DNA of 64,000 bases from Thermothielavioides terrestris NRRL 8126. Taxonomy: Eukaryota > Ascomycota > Sordariomycetes > Sordariales > Chaetomiaceae. Below the pieces are notes generated by a model, which searched no databases, was not told the DNA's origin, and saw only the letters and a list, made by a program, of their open reading frames with translations. Positions 21,034 to 33,410 of this stretch are shown here, one piece after another; within the stretch, counting starts at the first letter, position 1; every line of letters begins with the position of its first letter. The stretch spans positions 3,850,501 to 3,914,500 of the forward strand of contig NC_016459.1 in the NCBI RefSeq assembly GCF_000226115.1, read 5' to 3'. The position numbers and the translations under genes are program-made.

Positions 21034-22020
21034 GCCCTGAGCAATCAGGAACGGTCACACTCGCAATCCATGCAACTGTTGCGTACTGCATCAACCTGCT
21101 CCCCAACTCCAGCGGAATCAGTAACTTCGCAAGACCGCTCCTCTGCTCGTCAATGCCTCCTCACACCGTGGAACTGGGGGAGTCCATCGGTTCTTGTCCT
21201 GCCTCCATAATAGGTTCTTAGCTGAGCTTGATACCTACCAAGGAGCTCCGACCTTGCCTGGCATGGGAAGTTAGACTGACACATCAGTTTTGTTATCGGC
21301 GGCTTCGGCATCAGGCACCCCATATGAGACCATGCCCCTGCTCACTCGCCCAGGGGAACCGAACGGCCACCTTCCCATTCGCTTGAGTTCAAGACATCCG
21401 TCACCTTCGTCACTCAAGACAAGTGTGGCCTGTTCAAGACAACCGAGATATCAAACATCTCCGAATTTTCCCCGTCAACTTTCCTCTGGCAATGTTTACA
21501 ACCCGTAATCGAAGGTTGTACATAGGGTATCGCCTTAAGCACAGTGGGTTGCCAGCTCCTTCAGCTCCCGCTAAGCGCGCCCAGCTTCTCAGGAAAATTT
21601 GGGTGTCTAGGAAGACTGGATGACGGTGTCTGGGTCTGGATGGATCTTGAGTTTTATCCTTCAATGAGACAGCCAGTATTAATGAGCCTCGACCGGGCCA
21701 AGCCAGCAAGTCGGAGGCCGGCGAGCAATGCTTGTTGCGCTGCATGTTCCAATATTTTCTGTGGCTTTTCTGTCGTCTGTTTCAGTCTTACCCTCAATGC
21801 AAACTATGGGATCAGACACAAAACTGCATCAAGTAGACCCAACATGGCCGGCCCTGCGTCTGACAGCCAAGGGCGCACCGGCTCAAGTCCTACGACCACC
21901 AATTATCAAATCCCGTCGTTTCTCCGTATCCCCGTTTCCAAGCTTTGACCTTCCCCTCTCCTCTCATCGTCTCATAGGCGCGCTGAGCCTTCAGCGTTGA
22001 CAATTTGTATTGCGTGGCTG
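21034..22020. other. Intergenic DNA
   Basis: Short open stretches on the plus strand (about 21040-21220 and 21370-21510) look faintly coding but could not be joined into a gene with a start, splice sites and a stop. Confidence 0.35.
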
Positions 22021-23057
22021 TTACTCCTCCTCCCCAATGCGAATCCGCCCCTCAGTGGGCAGGCCCTGGGACCAATAGCCTCCCAAGTCGATGTTCGTCT
22101 CAGCGATAGCCCGGTGGCTGACGAGCAACCAGAGACCGAACACTGGCATGGCGAGGATGTCGAGCACAGCGAAGATGAGAATCTCCGTGTCGACACTGGT
22201 CTTGCGAGCAAGGGTCGCAATGCCCCAGACACTGGGAGACGAGAGTCAGTAAAGTGAACGCCTGAATTAGACCCAGGCCAATGGCACACTCACATAGGGT
22301 AAGCCGCCCACAGGAGGAGCGTGTACGTCGCCAGCGCGCCCCACAGCCTCGTCACGCGCGCGCCCTTGTTCGACACCGACCTCGAGCCGTGCAGGCCGAC
22401 ATGCCAGACGGCAAACAGGTAGCCGAGGCACGAGATGGCAAACCAGCCCCATTTCTGGGCGGTGTGCTCGGCGCCGTAGGCCGCGAACAGGCCGCCGAGC
22501 ACCATGACGAGGTCGGCGATGATGGCCATGAGCGTGTGGGCGCCGTCGACGCCGGCCAGCAGGCACAGGTTCAGCAGCACCAGCGGCGTGGTCAGCGCCC
22601 AGTCGACGTACCGGGCCCAGAAGACCTGGCGGCACACGTCGTGGTACGTGTCGGGCGCGTGCCGGTGGTGGTCGCGGGCCGAGTGGCAGGAGAGCGAGGA
22701 CGCGTGGCCGGCGGCCATGGCGAAGTAGGCCAGCGCCGAGATGATGGTGAAGACGGTCGTCGTGACGTGGTAGATGCGCTTCGAGACCGGCACGTTCCAC
22801 GACAGGAGGGCAAAGATGGCCGAGGAGATGGTCATGATGGCGAAGACGACCCAGAGGGTACGGTGTCCCGTCTCGTGGGAGACTTGGAAGTGCGGGGGGG
22901 TGGCTGGTCGAGCGGGTTAGTCGCTCGGTAGGGGATGTGGGAAGGGAGAAAAAGGGGCAGACGTACGGATGACCGTGGGGATCGGCCCCGGCTTGGAGGT
23001 GGTGGTGGCCATTGCTGCCGGGTAGAGCATCTCGGCGACTTGCTCGGGGGAGATCAT
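22021..23057 (-). CDS. Microbial-type opsin, opsin-related protein lacking the Schiff-base lysine
   Basis: Three exons on the minus strand: 23057-22967, 22903-22294 and 22231-22021; 303 residues. Donors are GTACGT and GTGAGT, acceptors CCAG and CCCAG; both joins keep the frame. Seven helices of the bacteriorhodopsin family (PF01036). Bacteriorhodopsin counterparts: R82 is R128, D85 is D131 (ARYVDWALTTP), T89 is T135, W182/Y185/W189 are W229/Y232/W236 (WAAYPIVW), D212 is D258 (AVLD). The proton donor D96 is replaced by N142. The retinal-binding K216 is replaced by M262, in AVLDILAMPVFG. The codon is ATG, one base from AAG. Without this lysine a retinal Schiff base cannot form in the usual way, so light-driven pumping is unlikely. 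Such opsin-related proteins (Neurospora ORP-1 and the HSP30/YRO2 group) are stress-linked membrane proteins of unclear function. Confidence 0.92.
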
Positions 23058-24663
23058 GGTGGCTGTCTTTCTCGGCGGGAGACCAGACCAAGAGGTGACA
23101 ATGTTTCAAGTGGTGGTCGGGAGAAAGAACTGAAACGACTGAAGCCTGCCATATAACTACCGGCCCGACACTACACGAAGCGGTGATGTGCGGTGATGTG
23201 AAATTTGCCCCAGCGTGTGGTCACCTGGTGCAGGAAGCAAGCTTGCGTGTAAGACCGACGTCATCAACGGCCCAGTGCAACGATCGAACACCCATGGCGC
23301 TCGCTCAAGAGCGCACTGTCGCGCATTGCCAAGAAGGCCGACGCATTCCGATTCGACGACCACAGGCTCTCGGCCAATCTTCTCCACGAACCGTCATCCA
23401 ATCGTTGTTGTTGCGGATTGAAACGACCGAGCGATGCCTTGGAACCGAGGGAGGCCGCGAACGACTCGGAGTCGACGTAACCGGTAACTAAACTCTGCGT
23501 TGAGCTGTTACGGACATGTAAAAGACGTACAAAACGGGCGACGGCGGCCCATTTCATGAGCTTGAGATGCCTGCCCCGGACGACAACAGCCGAGCTGAGA
23601 CATGGTCGCTCTACCGTGTATGTACAGAAATGCACAGCTGCTTTCTGGTGGTGTTTCATGGTGCGAGTTCTCGAACATTCAACCAGCTGCCTGTCAAGGA
23701 CTGGCGCCCAGCTGGCAGCGGCTGCGGGGCCCCGCCTCGCTCAGGCGCCCCCGCATTGCCCCACCAGCTACGGTGCTGCTGCCTGCGGCAGTGCGCACAC
23801 TGAAGTGGTTGGGCTGCCAGCGACGTCATTTCTCCCACCGACAACCACCGAAATTCAGAGGGAGCTCGTCTTGCCGCAGGTTCGAGCCAAGGCAGGATGA
23901 ACGGTCAATTCCGTTTCGTTTGGCCTCAAAAATTGGATTTCACCCACCATCACACCCGCAAACGAGTCATTGCGAGTGAATCCTGAGGTTGCCGGCCCAA
24001 GCAAGCCTCGAAGACTGCGGCAGACCTGCGACCTTGACCAAAGTTCCTCTACCCGCGAAAAGCATCAACCCTCAAACCAAATGGCCTCCACTCCCAGCGA
24101 ACTGCCCCATCGTCGAGGCCACAACCGGCCACCACGCCAACCTGCGCGAGCACCCGCGCGTGCCCAGGCCCGCCGGCCGCCGACCGCTGCTGGTGTTCCC
24201 GGTTGCTGGCGTCGTTGGGGCCTAGGTCGATTGGCTGTAGTAACGAGTTCAGGACGTCGGCCTGCTCGTCCCTTGAAGAGCTTTCTTACGCTGTCGTCGA
24301 TTCATATCACGGTAACAGCGGAGCGTATAGATCCGTAGTTGGGAAAAGTTGACGTTCAGCAGGCCGAGGAGAGCTCCAACTGGGAAAATGCGGACGGCCA
24401 TCCGGCCCGCCAACCTCGGAATATGTAGACCGGCAGCCAGCTTCTCAGCAGTTCTCTTCGTGGCAGCATGACATCGTCTTTGTGGAAGTCGTGCAGCTGC
24501 AGCCAGCGCAACATGCAGCAAATCAGCCAACACCAGACAACTTGGCGTGATTCCGCTGCCGGCTGGCGCTGGACCTCCTGAGTGCGCGCCGCGGCGTCTG
24601 CATTCACATCGAGTGCCACTCCGCCGCTGTCGCCGCCATAATCGATCGGCAGGAGGGTTAGCA
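23058..24663. other. Intergenic DNA
   Basis: 1.6 kb upstream of the opsin gene without a supported gene. Frames are short and overlap on both strands. A minus-strand frame at about 24250-24830 may be downstream debris of the decayed gene that follows. Confidence 0.35.
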
Positions 24664-25660
24664 TCACGATACCAGCGCCCCCAACTCCAACTGACCTGTG
24701 GTCTCCATCGTGGACGCTGTCCGCCGCTTCGTCAGCAAACCGAGCCGCGGGTGCCCAATTTTGCCATTGAGCAAATCCCAAACTGCTGGGAAGTGGCCGG
24801 CCAGGACGTCGAGGACCGTGTTCTCTGCGCATTGCCCCTTGATGAATGAGTTACTGGCATCCAAGGCCTCCGGCAACGCCAAGAGACAGTCCGCGCAGCT
24901 GAATGATGTGCATACCGCCGCAGAAGGGCCATCAGGAGGCCCGTGCCAGTTCAGGAGGCGGTCGACTTCCCCAAAAAGGTGTTCGAGGCCGTTGGTGGGG
25001 GAGAGCGCGGCAGGCCCATGGCGGAAGGCATACGTGAGGTGGAGGAGGGAAAAGGCCCGACGGCCCCAGCGGTGGATGCTAGGATTTCGGAAATAGCTGG
25101 ATAAGGTCCCCTTGATGTAGAGGGTGGGCGCTACCATGCCCAGGCGCTCGAAGTGAACTGTAGGGTGTCAGCAAGTTGCCGCCTAGCTGATTCCTGAAAC
25201 TTGGGACCGAAAAAAACACTCATCCGGGAAGAGATGGGATGTCCGGCTTTGGGGACGCATGAAACACAGGGAAGCGTCGAAATCAAGGCCCAGCCCGCTG
25301 AAGGTCTCGGCCGTGTCGCCTTCGCTGCCCAGCCATAGCCTGTAACGGCTGTAAAACTCGGTCTTATTGTCGTTGGGGTTCTCTAGAAACGGGTATGGCC
25401 AGTCCTGGCTATCTCGCCGGACGATGGTCTGGATGCTGCCGAAGCACAGCTCCTTCACTAGCCACTGGGATAACCCGCCTAGAGGTAAACTCGACAGCTC
25501 CGCCGTTGCAGCGTGAAGGATATGCATATCTCCGAGTCGTATCTGCCCGAAGGTACTAGACCGTTGCCCTCGGCGAGGTAGATGTTCTTCTCGCCGCAGA
25601 CGACCTTCCAGTGAATGCCGAGCGCAGCGGCGGGGCCGTATAAGCGACCCCGAACACGTG
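24664..25660 (-). pseudogene. Decayed gene, 5' part missing next to the copia element
   Basis: Minus-strand coding-like blocks run from the transposon border inward. They are GIHWKVVCGEKNIYLAEGN (about 25640-25580), then after a frame change HILHAATAELSS...FLENPNDNKTEFYSRYRLWLG (25527-25190), then MVAPTLYIKGTLSSYFRNP...GHPRLGLLTKRR (25137-24680). The blocks are in different frames or are separated by stops. A CTGAC...CTACAG acceptor-like site near 25160 could account for one break, while the others look like decay. No ATG with a good context exists at the 5' side, which abuts the retrotransposon insertion at 25682. I do not recognise the family. It could also be a functional gene with introns I failed to model. 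Confidence 0.35.
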
Positions 25661-25681
25661 GACGCCAGTAACGTTGGTTTT

Positions 25682-25880
25682 TGTCACGTCAGGGGTAAGG
25701 GGCCCAGAGCTTGGCAGAGCGCACTGGCCATGGTTTCCCCACTCCTAGATATATATATACCACGCTCTGTTCAGTCCTTAGCTTTCCTTTATACTGGAAC
25801 AACGTACTCTCTTTGTATTCCGATGCTCTGCTATAATCCTACTATTGTATCTACACCTTATAGCTCGCTATAGTATATTA
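25682..25880 (+). repeat. 5' LTR of the first copia element
   Basis: 199 bp. Aligns end to end with 32457-32655. Its outer 150 bases are little mutated; its inner 50 bases carry RIP-type transitions. Confidence 0.92.
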
Positions 25881-28800
25881 GTTATAAGCCTAGGCGCTCT
25901 ATAATTATATATAATAAATAACCTATAGTAAGCTCTCTCTCTTTCTTTTTCTTATACTCTATATCTTAATATAACGACTATTAAGAGTAATTTAACTATT
26001 ATACTCTAGTCCTATATAGATTAGACTAAATAGTTTATAGAGCTTAAGATCTTAGCTTTAAGTAATAGTATCTAGGATAAATACGATCTAGATACTTTTA
26101 ATAAGCCCTAGGATAAACAATTAAAAGTCCCTATAGAGGAAAACACGATCAAAGAGCTTTGTAAGAAGTATACTAAAGCATTAAGCGTTCCTCTAAAGTA
26201 AGTTTAGGCTCCTATTAAATAAGAGGTTACTACTAAACTTAAAGCTATATATAAGGACTATCTTATAATCTTTACTATTTAAGAAAATAGGGTTAAGTCG
26301 TATTTATTTATTAACTAGTAGATTATATACTTTGTCTACTAGCTTTTACTTAATACTATATATATTACTATTTTAATCACTAGCTTTAGTAGCCTTTAGA
26401 CCTTTATTTATAAGCTCTATAAGTAGCTTACATCTACTAATACTCTTATAGAGGATATAGCTACTCGCTAGTATATAATAGTCCTATAAGAAGCTTATAG
26501 AGTAGATGTCAATCTATATAAGTAGTACTATTCTTAGAACAAGGTGTATCTATATATAAAGAGCTTCGATATCCTAGAGGTTATTAGACCTAAAGCTTCT
26601 AAGCACTTTATCGAAGTAGTCGGCTACTAGATTACCCTAGACTAGGCTCGCTACTAGCTCTCTAAGATCGAGGTACTCGAAGCTAAAAGGCGCCTAATTC
26701 CTATTTTCGATAAGTTAGGTACTCGCTTTAGCATTTAGATCGATAATACCGATTTAAAGGGGCTTGGCTATAGCGTATTTACCTCTCTAGAAGTAGCTTA
26801 AAGCAATAGTTCTTTAAATAATATAGGCTTTTATAGTTTAAAGCTCTACCTATATCTTTATAAGGCTAATAGCAAGTATAAATAGAAGCTAGTTGACTAC
26901 TAGTTTCTCTAGATAGTAATCTCTAAAGTAGAGAAGGGCTATTATAAGCTTTTAGAAGTATAAATTACTGAAATTGAAAAGCACTTTAACGAACTAAAGT
27001 AGTATTCCCTCTAGGAGAGCCTTTAAAAGCGGTATAGCTCTAGCTCTATAGAGTAGAGGAACTCTAGCTTAGCTCTTCCTAATAAGATCGTCTATACTAT
27101 TATCGATCTAAGCTTCTTTAGTAAAAGAGCTTACTATCTATTTATATTCTCGACTACTATTATCTACTAGCTCTCTTAAAGTATTTTCCTCAATAACTAT
27201 ACTACTTTATATATTGTCAACGATAAGAAGCTCCTAGTTTTTAGTACCTTTATACTATTAGAAGACGATAACTATATAGAAGTAGGCACTACTATTTTCT
27301 CTATTTTAGGAAGAGGAGAGTATATTATAAAGGGGGTATTAGATAGAGAGTAAAGGAAAGGAACTATAGACCTCTATTTAAAGAATATTACTATAGTAGA
27401 GGGCTTTTATACTAATATTATATTAAAAACCGCTTTATATATAGCTAGTATTTAGTATTTAGGTCTAGACTACTCTCTATAATATAGAACGTTTAGGAAA
27501 AGTATAAAGGTTAAACAGTTAGTTTATAAGTTTAATATAGTTTTCTTTAAATTAAAGAACCTTTCCTTTTACTTTTATACTCTCTAACCTTTATAGAGCT
27601 TTATAGGCTTAATAACAGTGAATATAGTTATTTATAAGGATAATATAAGGTTATATATATTATATATACTTTAAAAGAGAGAAGATACTAAGGAGCTCTA
27701 GTATAAGAGATCTAGATATTTAGGTTAAAGAGCTCTTTAGGCATTAGCGTAGAGCGCTAAGAACGTTAAAATCTAGGGAACGCTGACAATCGAATATAAG
27801 ATATACGTTCTATTATACGCTAAGAAGTATAATATACTTTATAAGATAGAGCATTGTACTCTATGCCTATTTTAGCGTATCTCCTAAGACCTTTTCTTAT
27901 TCCCTTTTAGGTTTAATAGATCCTAGTATCTTCTTATAATTAAGGACGAATTCAATAGATAGATCTAGGCTTTTACATTCTTTAACAAGGGTTAAACCAA
28001 GCTCTTTAATACTATTAGAGCTTTTGAACACTAGGTTAAATGGCAATAAGGACTTAACGTTTATAAGATTCGCTAGGATAACGATATAGGAGTTATTGTA
28101 CTAGAAGATTATCAACCAATAGCTTATTAACTCTAGGTATATAACTAAGGTATCGACTTAGAGCTTACCCTAATATATACTCTATAGCTAAATAGAGCTT
28201 TAGAGTAAGTAGGACAAGTCTTATAGCTAAAGAGTATAAAGATATTTACTACTATAAACTTGTCTATAAAGCTCTAGCTAAAGGGAGTAAAGGTAGTAGC
28301 CTTTTTATATACTATTTCGCTTAGCTATACTTATAGTCTTTAGAACTTTAATAAAGTACTCTACTTCTAGTTTAAAAACTACTTTTATTAGTAGAAGCTA
28401 ATCTTCTACTAAGCGCTAATAGTAGATCTATACCTCGACTAGTCTAGGATCTTCGTATATAGCTATAGAGTATACCCTTTAGATAAAGAGTATAAAGCTA
28501 GGCATTAGAAGAGAGAATTTAAAGTATAGCTATATAGGCGAATTAAGTACCTAGTTAGGTATAAACTATCTAATATTTACTATATCTAGATGCCTAAGCT
28601 TAATAAAGTTATTATAATAAAGAATATAATATTCGATAAAAGGACCTTTTATTATCTAAGTAAAGAAGAGCTTCTAGCTTAAGAAGTTGCTATTGTTAAG
28701 AAAATAGTAGAGTACTTAGATAAAGGGGTTAAAGAGATCTAGGACGCTAGGTCGATTCTTCGAGCGCTCTACGAACTTAAGTATAAAGGACTAACGTTTA

Positions 28801-31479
28801 AATCTATTACTATTATAGTTCCTAAACGTAAGAGTATACTACTAGGTTAAGACTTAGAGATAGGAGAAACGTATATATAAGGTAGACTTTTAACCCCTAA
28901 GATGTTATTAGTACTATAGGCTTAGCTATAGAAAGAGCTTACAAATAGAGATAATAATAGGAATAGGGGTCTAGTCGATAATCCTAGTACTCTTCTAAAG
29001 ACTAGTAGAGCACCTAGAGATCTTAGGCTAGCTATAGCTATCCTACAAAGCGCTACCTCTAGGAGCGAATATAGGGCTTCTCTACCTATAGAGCCCCTAG
29101 CTCTATAAAGCGAGTATAAAGAGGCGTCTCTGCCTATAGAGTCTATAGCTCTATAAAGTGAGGAAGAGGATATATTCTATAATACAATGGAATATATAGC
29201 AAAGTAAAATGCTTAGCCTATAGGGCCTAAAGCTCTATAAATACAACCTTTGACTAATAAGCTAGGAACGAGTATACTAAAACTATAATATAAGCCTAGG
29301 GAGTATCTTATATCTATAAAGAGGAGTATATAGATTTAGAAGCTTTCTACAAAAGTATATAAGAATATAGCTCTAAGTATAGCTTTAAAGTATATATATA
29401 TTTTCTTTATTAGGTCGTTAGAAATATAGGAGAACCTAGGGCTAAGGTTCTAGACTAATTACCTAGATCCTATTCTCTAGGAATACTATAATAGTAATAA
29501 GACGCTCTTCCCTATATTTTAGAAAGGTATTAAAACGCTTTTACTAAAGTCGTTTTAGACCCTATATATAATATTTACTACTATCGCTAGCTAGATACTA
29601 ATAATATATTATAATACTAAGCTTCCCCCTCTTCTAAAGAGCTAGAGAGACTTAAAGAACTACCTATATAGGAAAGAGTTTAAAGTAGCTATATATAAGG
29701 AGATCTATAATCTTATAAGCAAAGGAATATAGTAAGAGATTAAGCGAGAGTATATAAAAACAAGGCCTTTGCCTTTAAAATAGGTATTCAACTATAAGCT
29801 TAATAAGGATAGTAACTTTAAAAAGTATAAAGCGTATATTTATATATAAAGCGATTTATAAAATACTACTAATATTGCAAATATATATATATAGCTACCC
29901 TTACTATATATTCTTTTTATACTATTATAGCATTTATAATATACTTCGACCTTAAGGTAAAGTAGTTCGATATTAAGTAAGCGTTCTTAAATGTAAAGAA
30001 GCTAAATATAGAGTAGGTGACTTATAAGCTTCTAAAGAGATTTAAGAAACTAGGGATCTATATAGAGCTCTTAAAGGCTCTCTATAAGCTAAAGGACTTG
30101 CTATTCCTATAGTATAATAAGTTCTATAGTACTTTTAAGAAGCTTAGTATATAGCCCTTTATAGAAGAACCTTGCCTATTCTTTGACCCTAAGAAGAGGA
30201 TAATCCTTATCTTCTATATCGACAACTTCTTGGTAGTTTACTATCGAGATAATGCTATAGTTGTAGAGTATATTATAAAGGGCATTAAAGCGAAGTATAA
30301 AGTATATAAGTAAAGCAATGTCAAATACTTCTTTAGGATTAGGGTTATCTATAACTATAGAGTATATAAAATCTAGCTTATATACAACTAGTATATTAAG
30401 AAGATTACAAAGAAGTATAGTCTCTCTAATATTATAAGCGCTTTAGCTATTCCTCTCTTTGCTAAAGAGCTTTATAAATTTAAAAGAGAGGCGACCTCTA
30501 AATAGGTCAAACTATACTAAAAGCTTATAAGCTCGATTCTCTACTCTATAGTTATAATCTAGCCTAATATTGTATTTATAGCTATAAAGCTCTCTTAGTT
30601 CCTAACGAATCTAGGACTAGAGTATATCAAAGCGATAAAACGAGTTATCTAGTACCTATATACTATATACTTCCTTAGTATATAGTATAGGGGTAGGGTC
30701 GTTTACTAGGTACTTTAGATTACGTCCAATATATTATACGCTAACGATCTCGATATACAATGCTCTTTATAGAGCTATATTATAATACTCTTTAGCGAAT
30801 TAATCTCCTAGAAGGCTATATAGTAAAATACTATTACTATATCTTCTACTAAAGTAGAGTTAAAAGCTCTATCGTTTACTATAGCTAAGACAATTGCTTT
30901 AAAGCGCTTATTTAAAGACTTTATATTCGAGACTAAAGAGCTCTAGAAGATCTTCTATAACAACTTGTAGACGATTCGCCTTATAGTAGAAAAGTATATA
31001 AGGATTAATACTCGTCTACGCTATATAGATATTTATAATATATAGCTTTGTTAGGAGTATTAGAATAAGTAGTTTAATATACTCTACTTTTCTATAGTAT
31101 AGATGCCTATAGACGGTTTAACGAAGTAGCTCTTAAGGTAGAAGTTTAAATACTTCTATACTCTATTAAACCTTTAAGATATATATTAGATAAAAAAAGA
31201 GTAGAGGAGTCAACTATCTTCTTTTTAAGGACTATCTACTACTACTGTTCTATACTCTAGCTTTATATATTTTAGCGATTAATAAGCTCTATTATTGCTA
31301 CCTTTCTTTAAAGTTAAAGGATCTTAGCTTATATCTCTAATCGCTCTACTAGCTCTATTATATATATAATAATTTGCTCTAGCTCCTAATTATTAACTAG
31401 TTTATTGCTCTCTATTTATTTAGAGAGTACCTTCTACACTTTACTTTTTCTTAACGCTATAGGTATAAAACTAAGAGGG

Positions 31480-31922
31480 TTATTTAAGGCTCTACCCTAG
31501 ACAACTATAGGAGCCTCCTATACCTATTTCTATACCTATACCTACTACTAAGGCTATTACTCCTCTAGTTCTACTATCTCTATATTCTACTACTCTCTCT
31601 TTTCCTTAACCTTCTAGGGATCGTTTAAGAGCGTATAAAGTATAGGGCGAATCTTCTTTATAGCCTACTTAGCTATTAAAAGAAGGTTATAAAGTAGCAG
31701 ATAATTAGGACTTACCTTCTAGTCGAAGTTGTTAATAGCTATAGTTAAAGCTTATACCTTCTCTATAGTAGTAGATAGAATCGGCTTATAGTTATAGTTA
31801 AAGCGTTTATAATGCTAGCAATGTATATTATAGCTATTATAGTTGTAGTAGGTTCTATTGTAGAAGCCTACGAAAGTAGTGTATATATAACCTAGGTATA
31901 GGATCTTACGCTCTATAGTCAT
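31480..31922 (-). pseudogene. Antisense accessory ORF remnant inside the copia element
   Basis: A minus-strand frame starting at ATG 31922 runs to about 31558, and possibly further, interrupted only by TAG and TAA codons of the kind RIP makes from CAG, TGG and CAA. The decoded remnant has an H/C/Y/N-rich first part (FVGFYNRTYYNYN, then CAT TGC), a middle block (ALTIAINNFD, LLLYNLLLIAK) and a run of TAG/GTA codons that were probably Gln-rich. It lies between pol and the 3' LTR. Function unknown; not a standard copia gene. Confidence 0.45.
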
Positions 31923-32456
31923 TTATAGGGCGTAACTAGGGGGTATATTAGGGCAATATAGCAGTAAGCTAGAAGGAAAAGTATATAATTTACTCGACTA
32001 AGGGACTACAACGCTAATTGGAAAAAGGCGTAGCAGGCTCTTTAGAAGTAGTATATAAGGTAATAGGCTCTACTATAAGCTCTTTAGCGTTATTACCCTC
32101 CTTTGAAAGAGTAGACGAAGGTATAGGCGATTCGTTAAAGAAGATATCAAAGTATAGAGGTATAATAGTTTTATACGCTCTAGGGAGCTAGGAATAGTAA
32201 TAGTAGTAGTAGCTACTATATATATAAACAAAAGGATATATATAGGAAAAAGGAAGCTTAAGCTCCTATAGATAGGAATTTATACCTCCCTCTAGATCTA
32301 GGTGCTCTAATTAGCTAGAACTGCGCTTTAGAATTTCTTATAGCCTTATATAACCTACTCCTATATAATCTACTATTCGCGAAGATTTCCTATATTCTAG
32401 TTTTATAGTTCTTCAACTACGTATACTTAGGCGCTTTATTAAACAACTAAGGGGTG

Positions 32457-32655
32457 TGTTACATCAAAGGTAAGGGGCCTAGAGCTTAGTAGAACGCACT
32501 AGCTATAGTTTCTCTACTCCTAGATATATATATACTACACTCTATTCAGTCCTTAGCTTTCCTTTATACTAGAACAACATACTCTCTTTATATTCCAATG
32601 CTCTACTACGATCCTACCGTTGTATCTACACCTCGCAGCTCGCTATAGCGTGTCA
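32457..32655 (+). repeat. 3' LTR of the first copia element
   Basis: 199 bp, preceded by a purine-rich AACTAAGGGGTG tract. Its inner 150 bases carry RIP transitions; its last 50 bases are the less mutated copy, the mirror image of the 5' LTR. Confidence 0.92.
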
Positions 32656-33157
32656 GTTTTTGACCTAAGCGTAAACCTTTCTAGACAGCGATGACCTACC
32701 GCGAGGCGGATCGAGAAGACGGTGTACGACTTTTCCTCAGAGCAGTCAGTCAAGGGTAGGCCATGCCTAGGTTCCCATGCCTATCCCTATGATAACTAGC
32801 TTTTTGGCGAGGTTGGCGACTGACTGCGAGTGAAACGATAGGGGCCCACGCATACTTCATACAATCAGTCCTGCACAACTGGCCCGACGCAGAGTACGTC
32901 AAGATCCTAGCGTAGGTTAAGGAGGCCACGGAACCCAGGTACTTAGGCCTATTGATGAACAGGAACGTTATCCCACCGCTGAGGGTACAATGGGAGGTCA
33001 CGGCGCTTGACATTTTCATGTTGACGATGCCGAGCTCGAGCGAGCGCACCGAGCCGGAATGGCTCAGCCTGATATAGGACCAGAAAAAACTGTGGCTTAC
33101 CTAGATTTTCATAGTCCTGAACGGCGTCGAGAGTATCATCTAGTGCGAGTTGAGCTA
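32656..33157 (+). pseudogene. RIP-damaged coding remnant between two transposons
   Basis: On the plus strand, 32835-33070 reads AHAYFIQSVLHNWPDAEYV, then KEATEPRYLGLLMNRNVIPP and WEVTALDIFMLTMPSS, with the only breaks being TAG/TGA-type codons. Composition is far more GC-rich than the neighbouring transposons, so this is an old single-copy or low-copy sequence with RIP leakage. The family is not recognised and I see no start or stop of a gene. Confidence 0.4.
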
Positions 33158-33410
33158 GTTGTAAGAGATAGCATATTAGGACTGTAGCCCCCTGAACCGG
33201 GGGACTGTATCACATGACCCCGCCCCACTTCTTTCCCAATCTGGCTGCTATACTCATCTGTATACAACACTCTATTCAATCTGCCTACCACACTCTAGCT
33301 CTCTAGATCTCTCTAGCGCTAGCTAAATCGCTCAAAAATGCAATAAAATCGAGAGTGCACAATTTTATTTTTTTCTAACTAAGCAAGTAGCTACTGACTA
33401 AGCCGCATTA

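Larger units (their letters stand above)
25682..32655 (+). mobile_element. Full-length Ty1/copia LTR retrotransposon, heavily RIP-mutated
   Basis: A 6,974-bp element bounded by 199-bp LTRs and flanked on both sides by the 5-bp target duplication GTTTT (25677-25681 and 32656-32660). LTRs begin TG and end TA/CA. The interior is extremely AT-rich, with TAG, TAA and TAT codons from CpA-to-TpA mutation on both strands. The remaining frame still shows copia order: integrase region, then reverse transcriptase with FYIDNFLVVY at about 30211-30240 (YVDD box altered to YIDN), then RNase H ending near PIDGLTK at about 31105-31125. About 1.3 kb lies between the end of pol and the 3' LTR, long for copia elements, and holds an antisense open remnant. 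No frame is intact, so it is dead. Confidence 0.93.
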
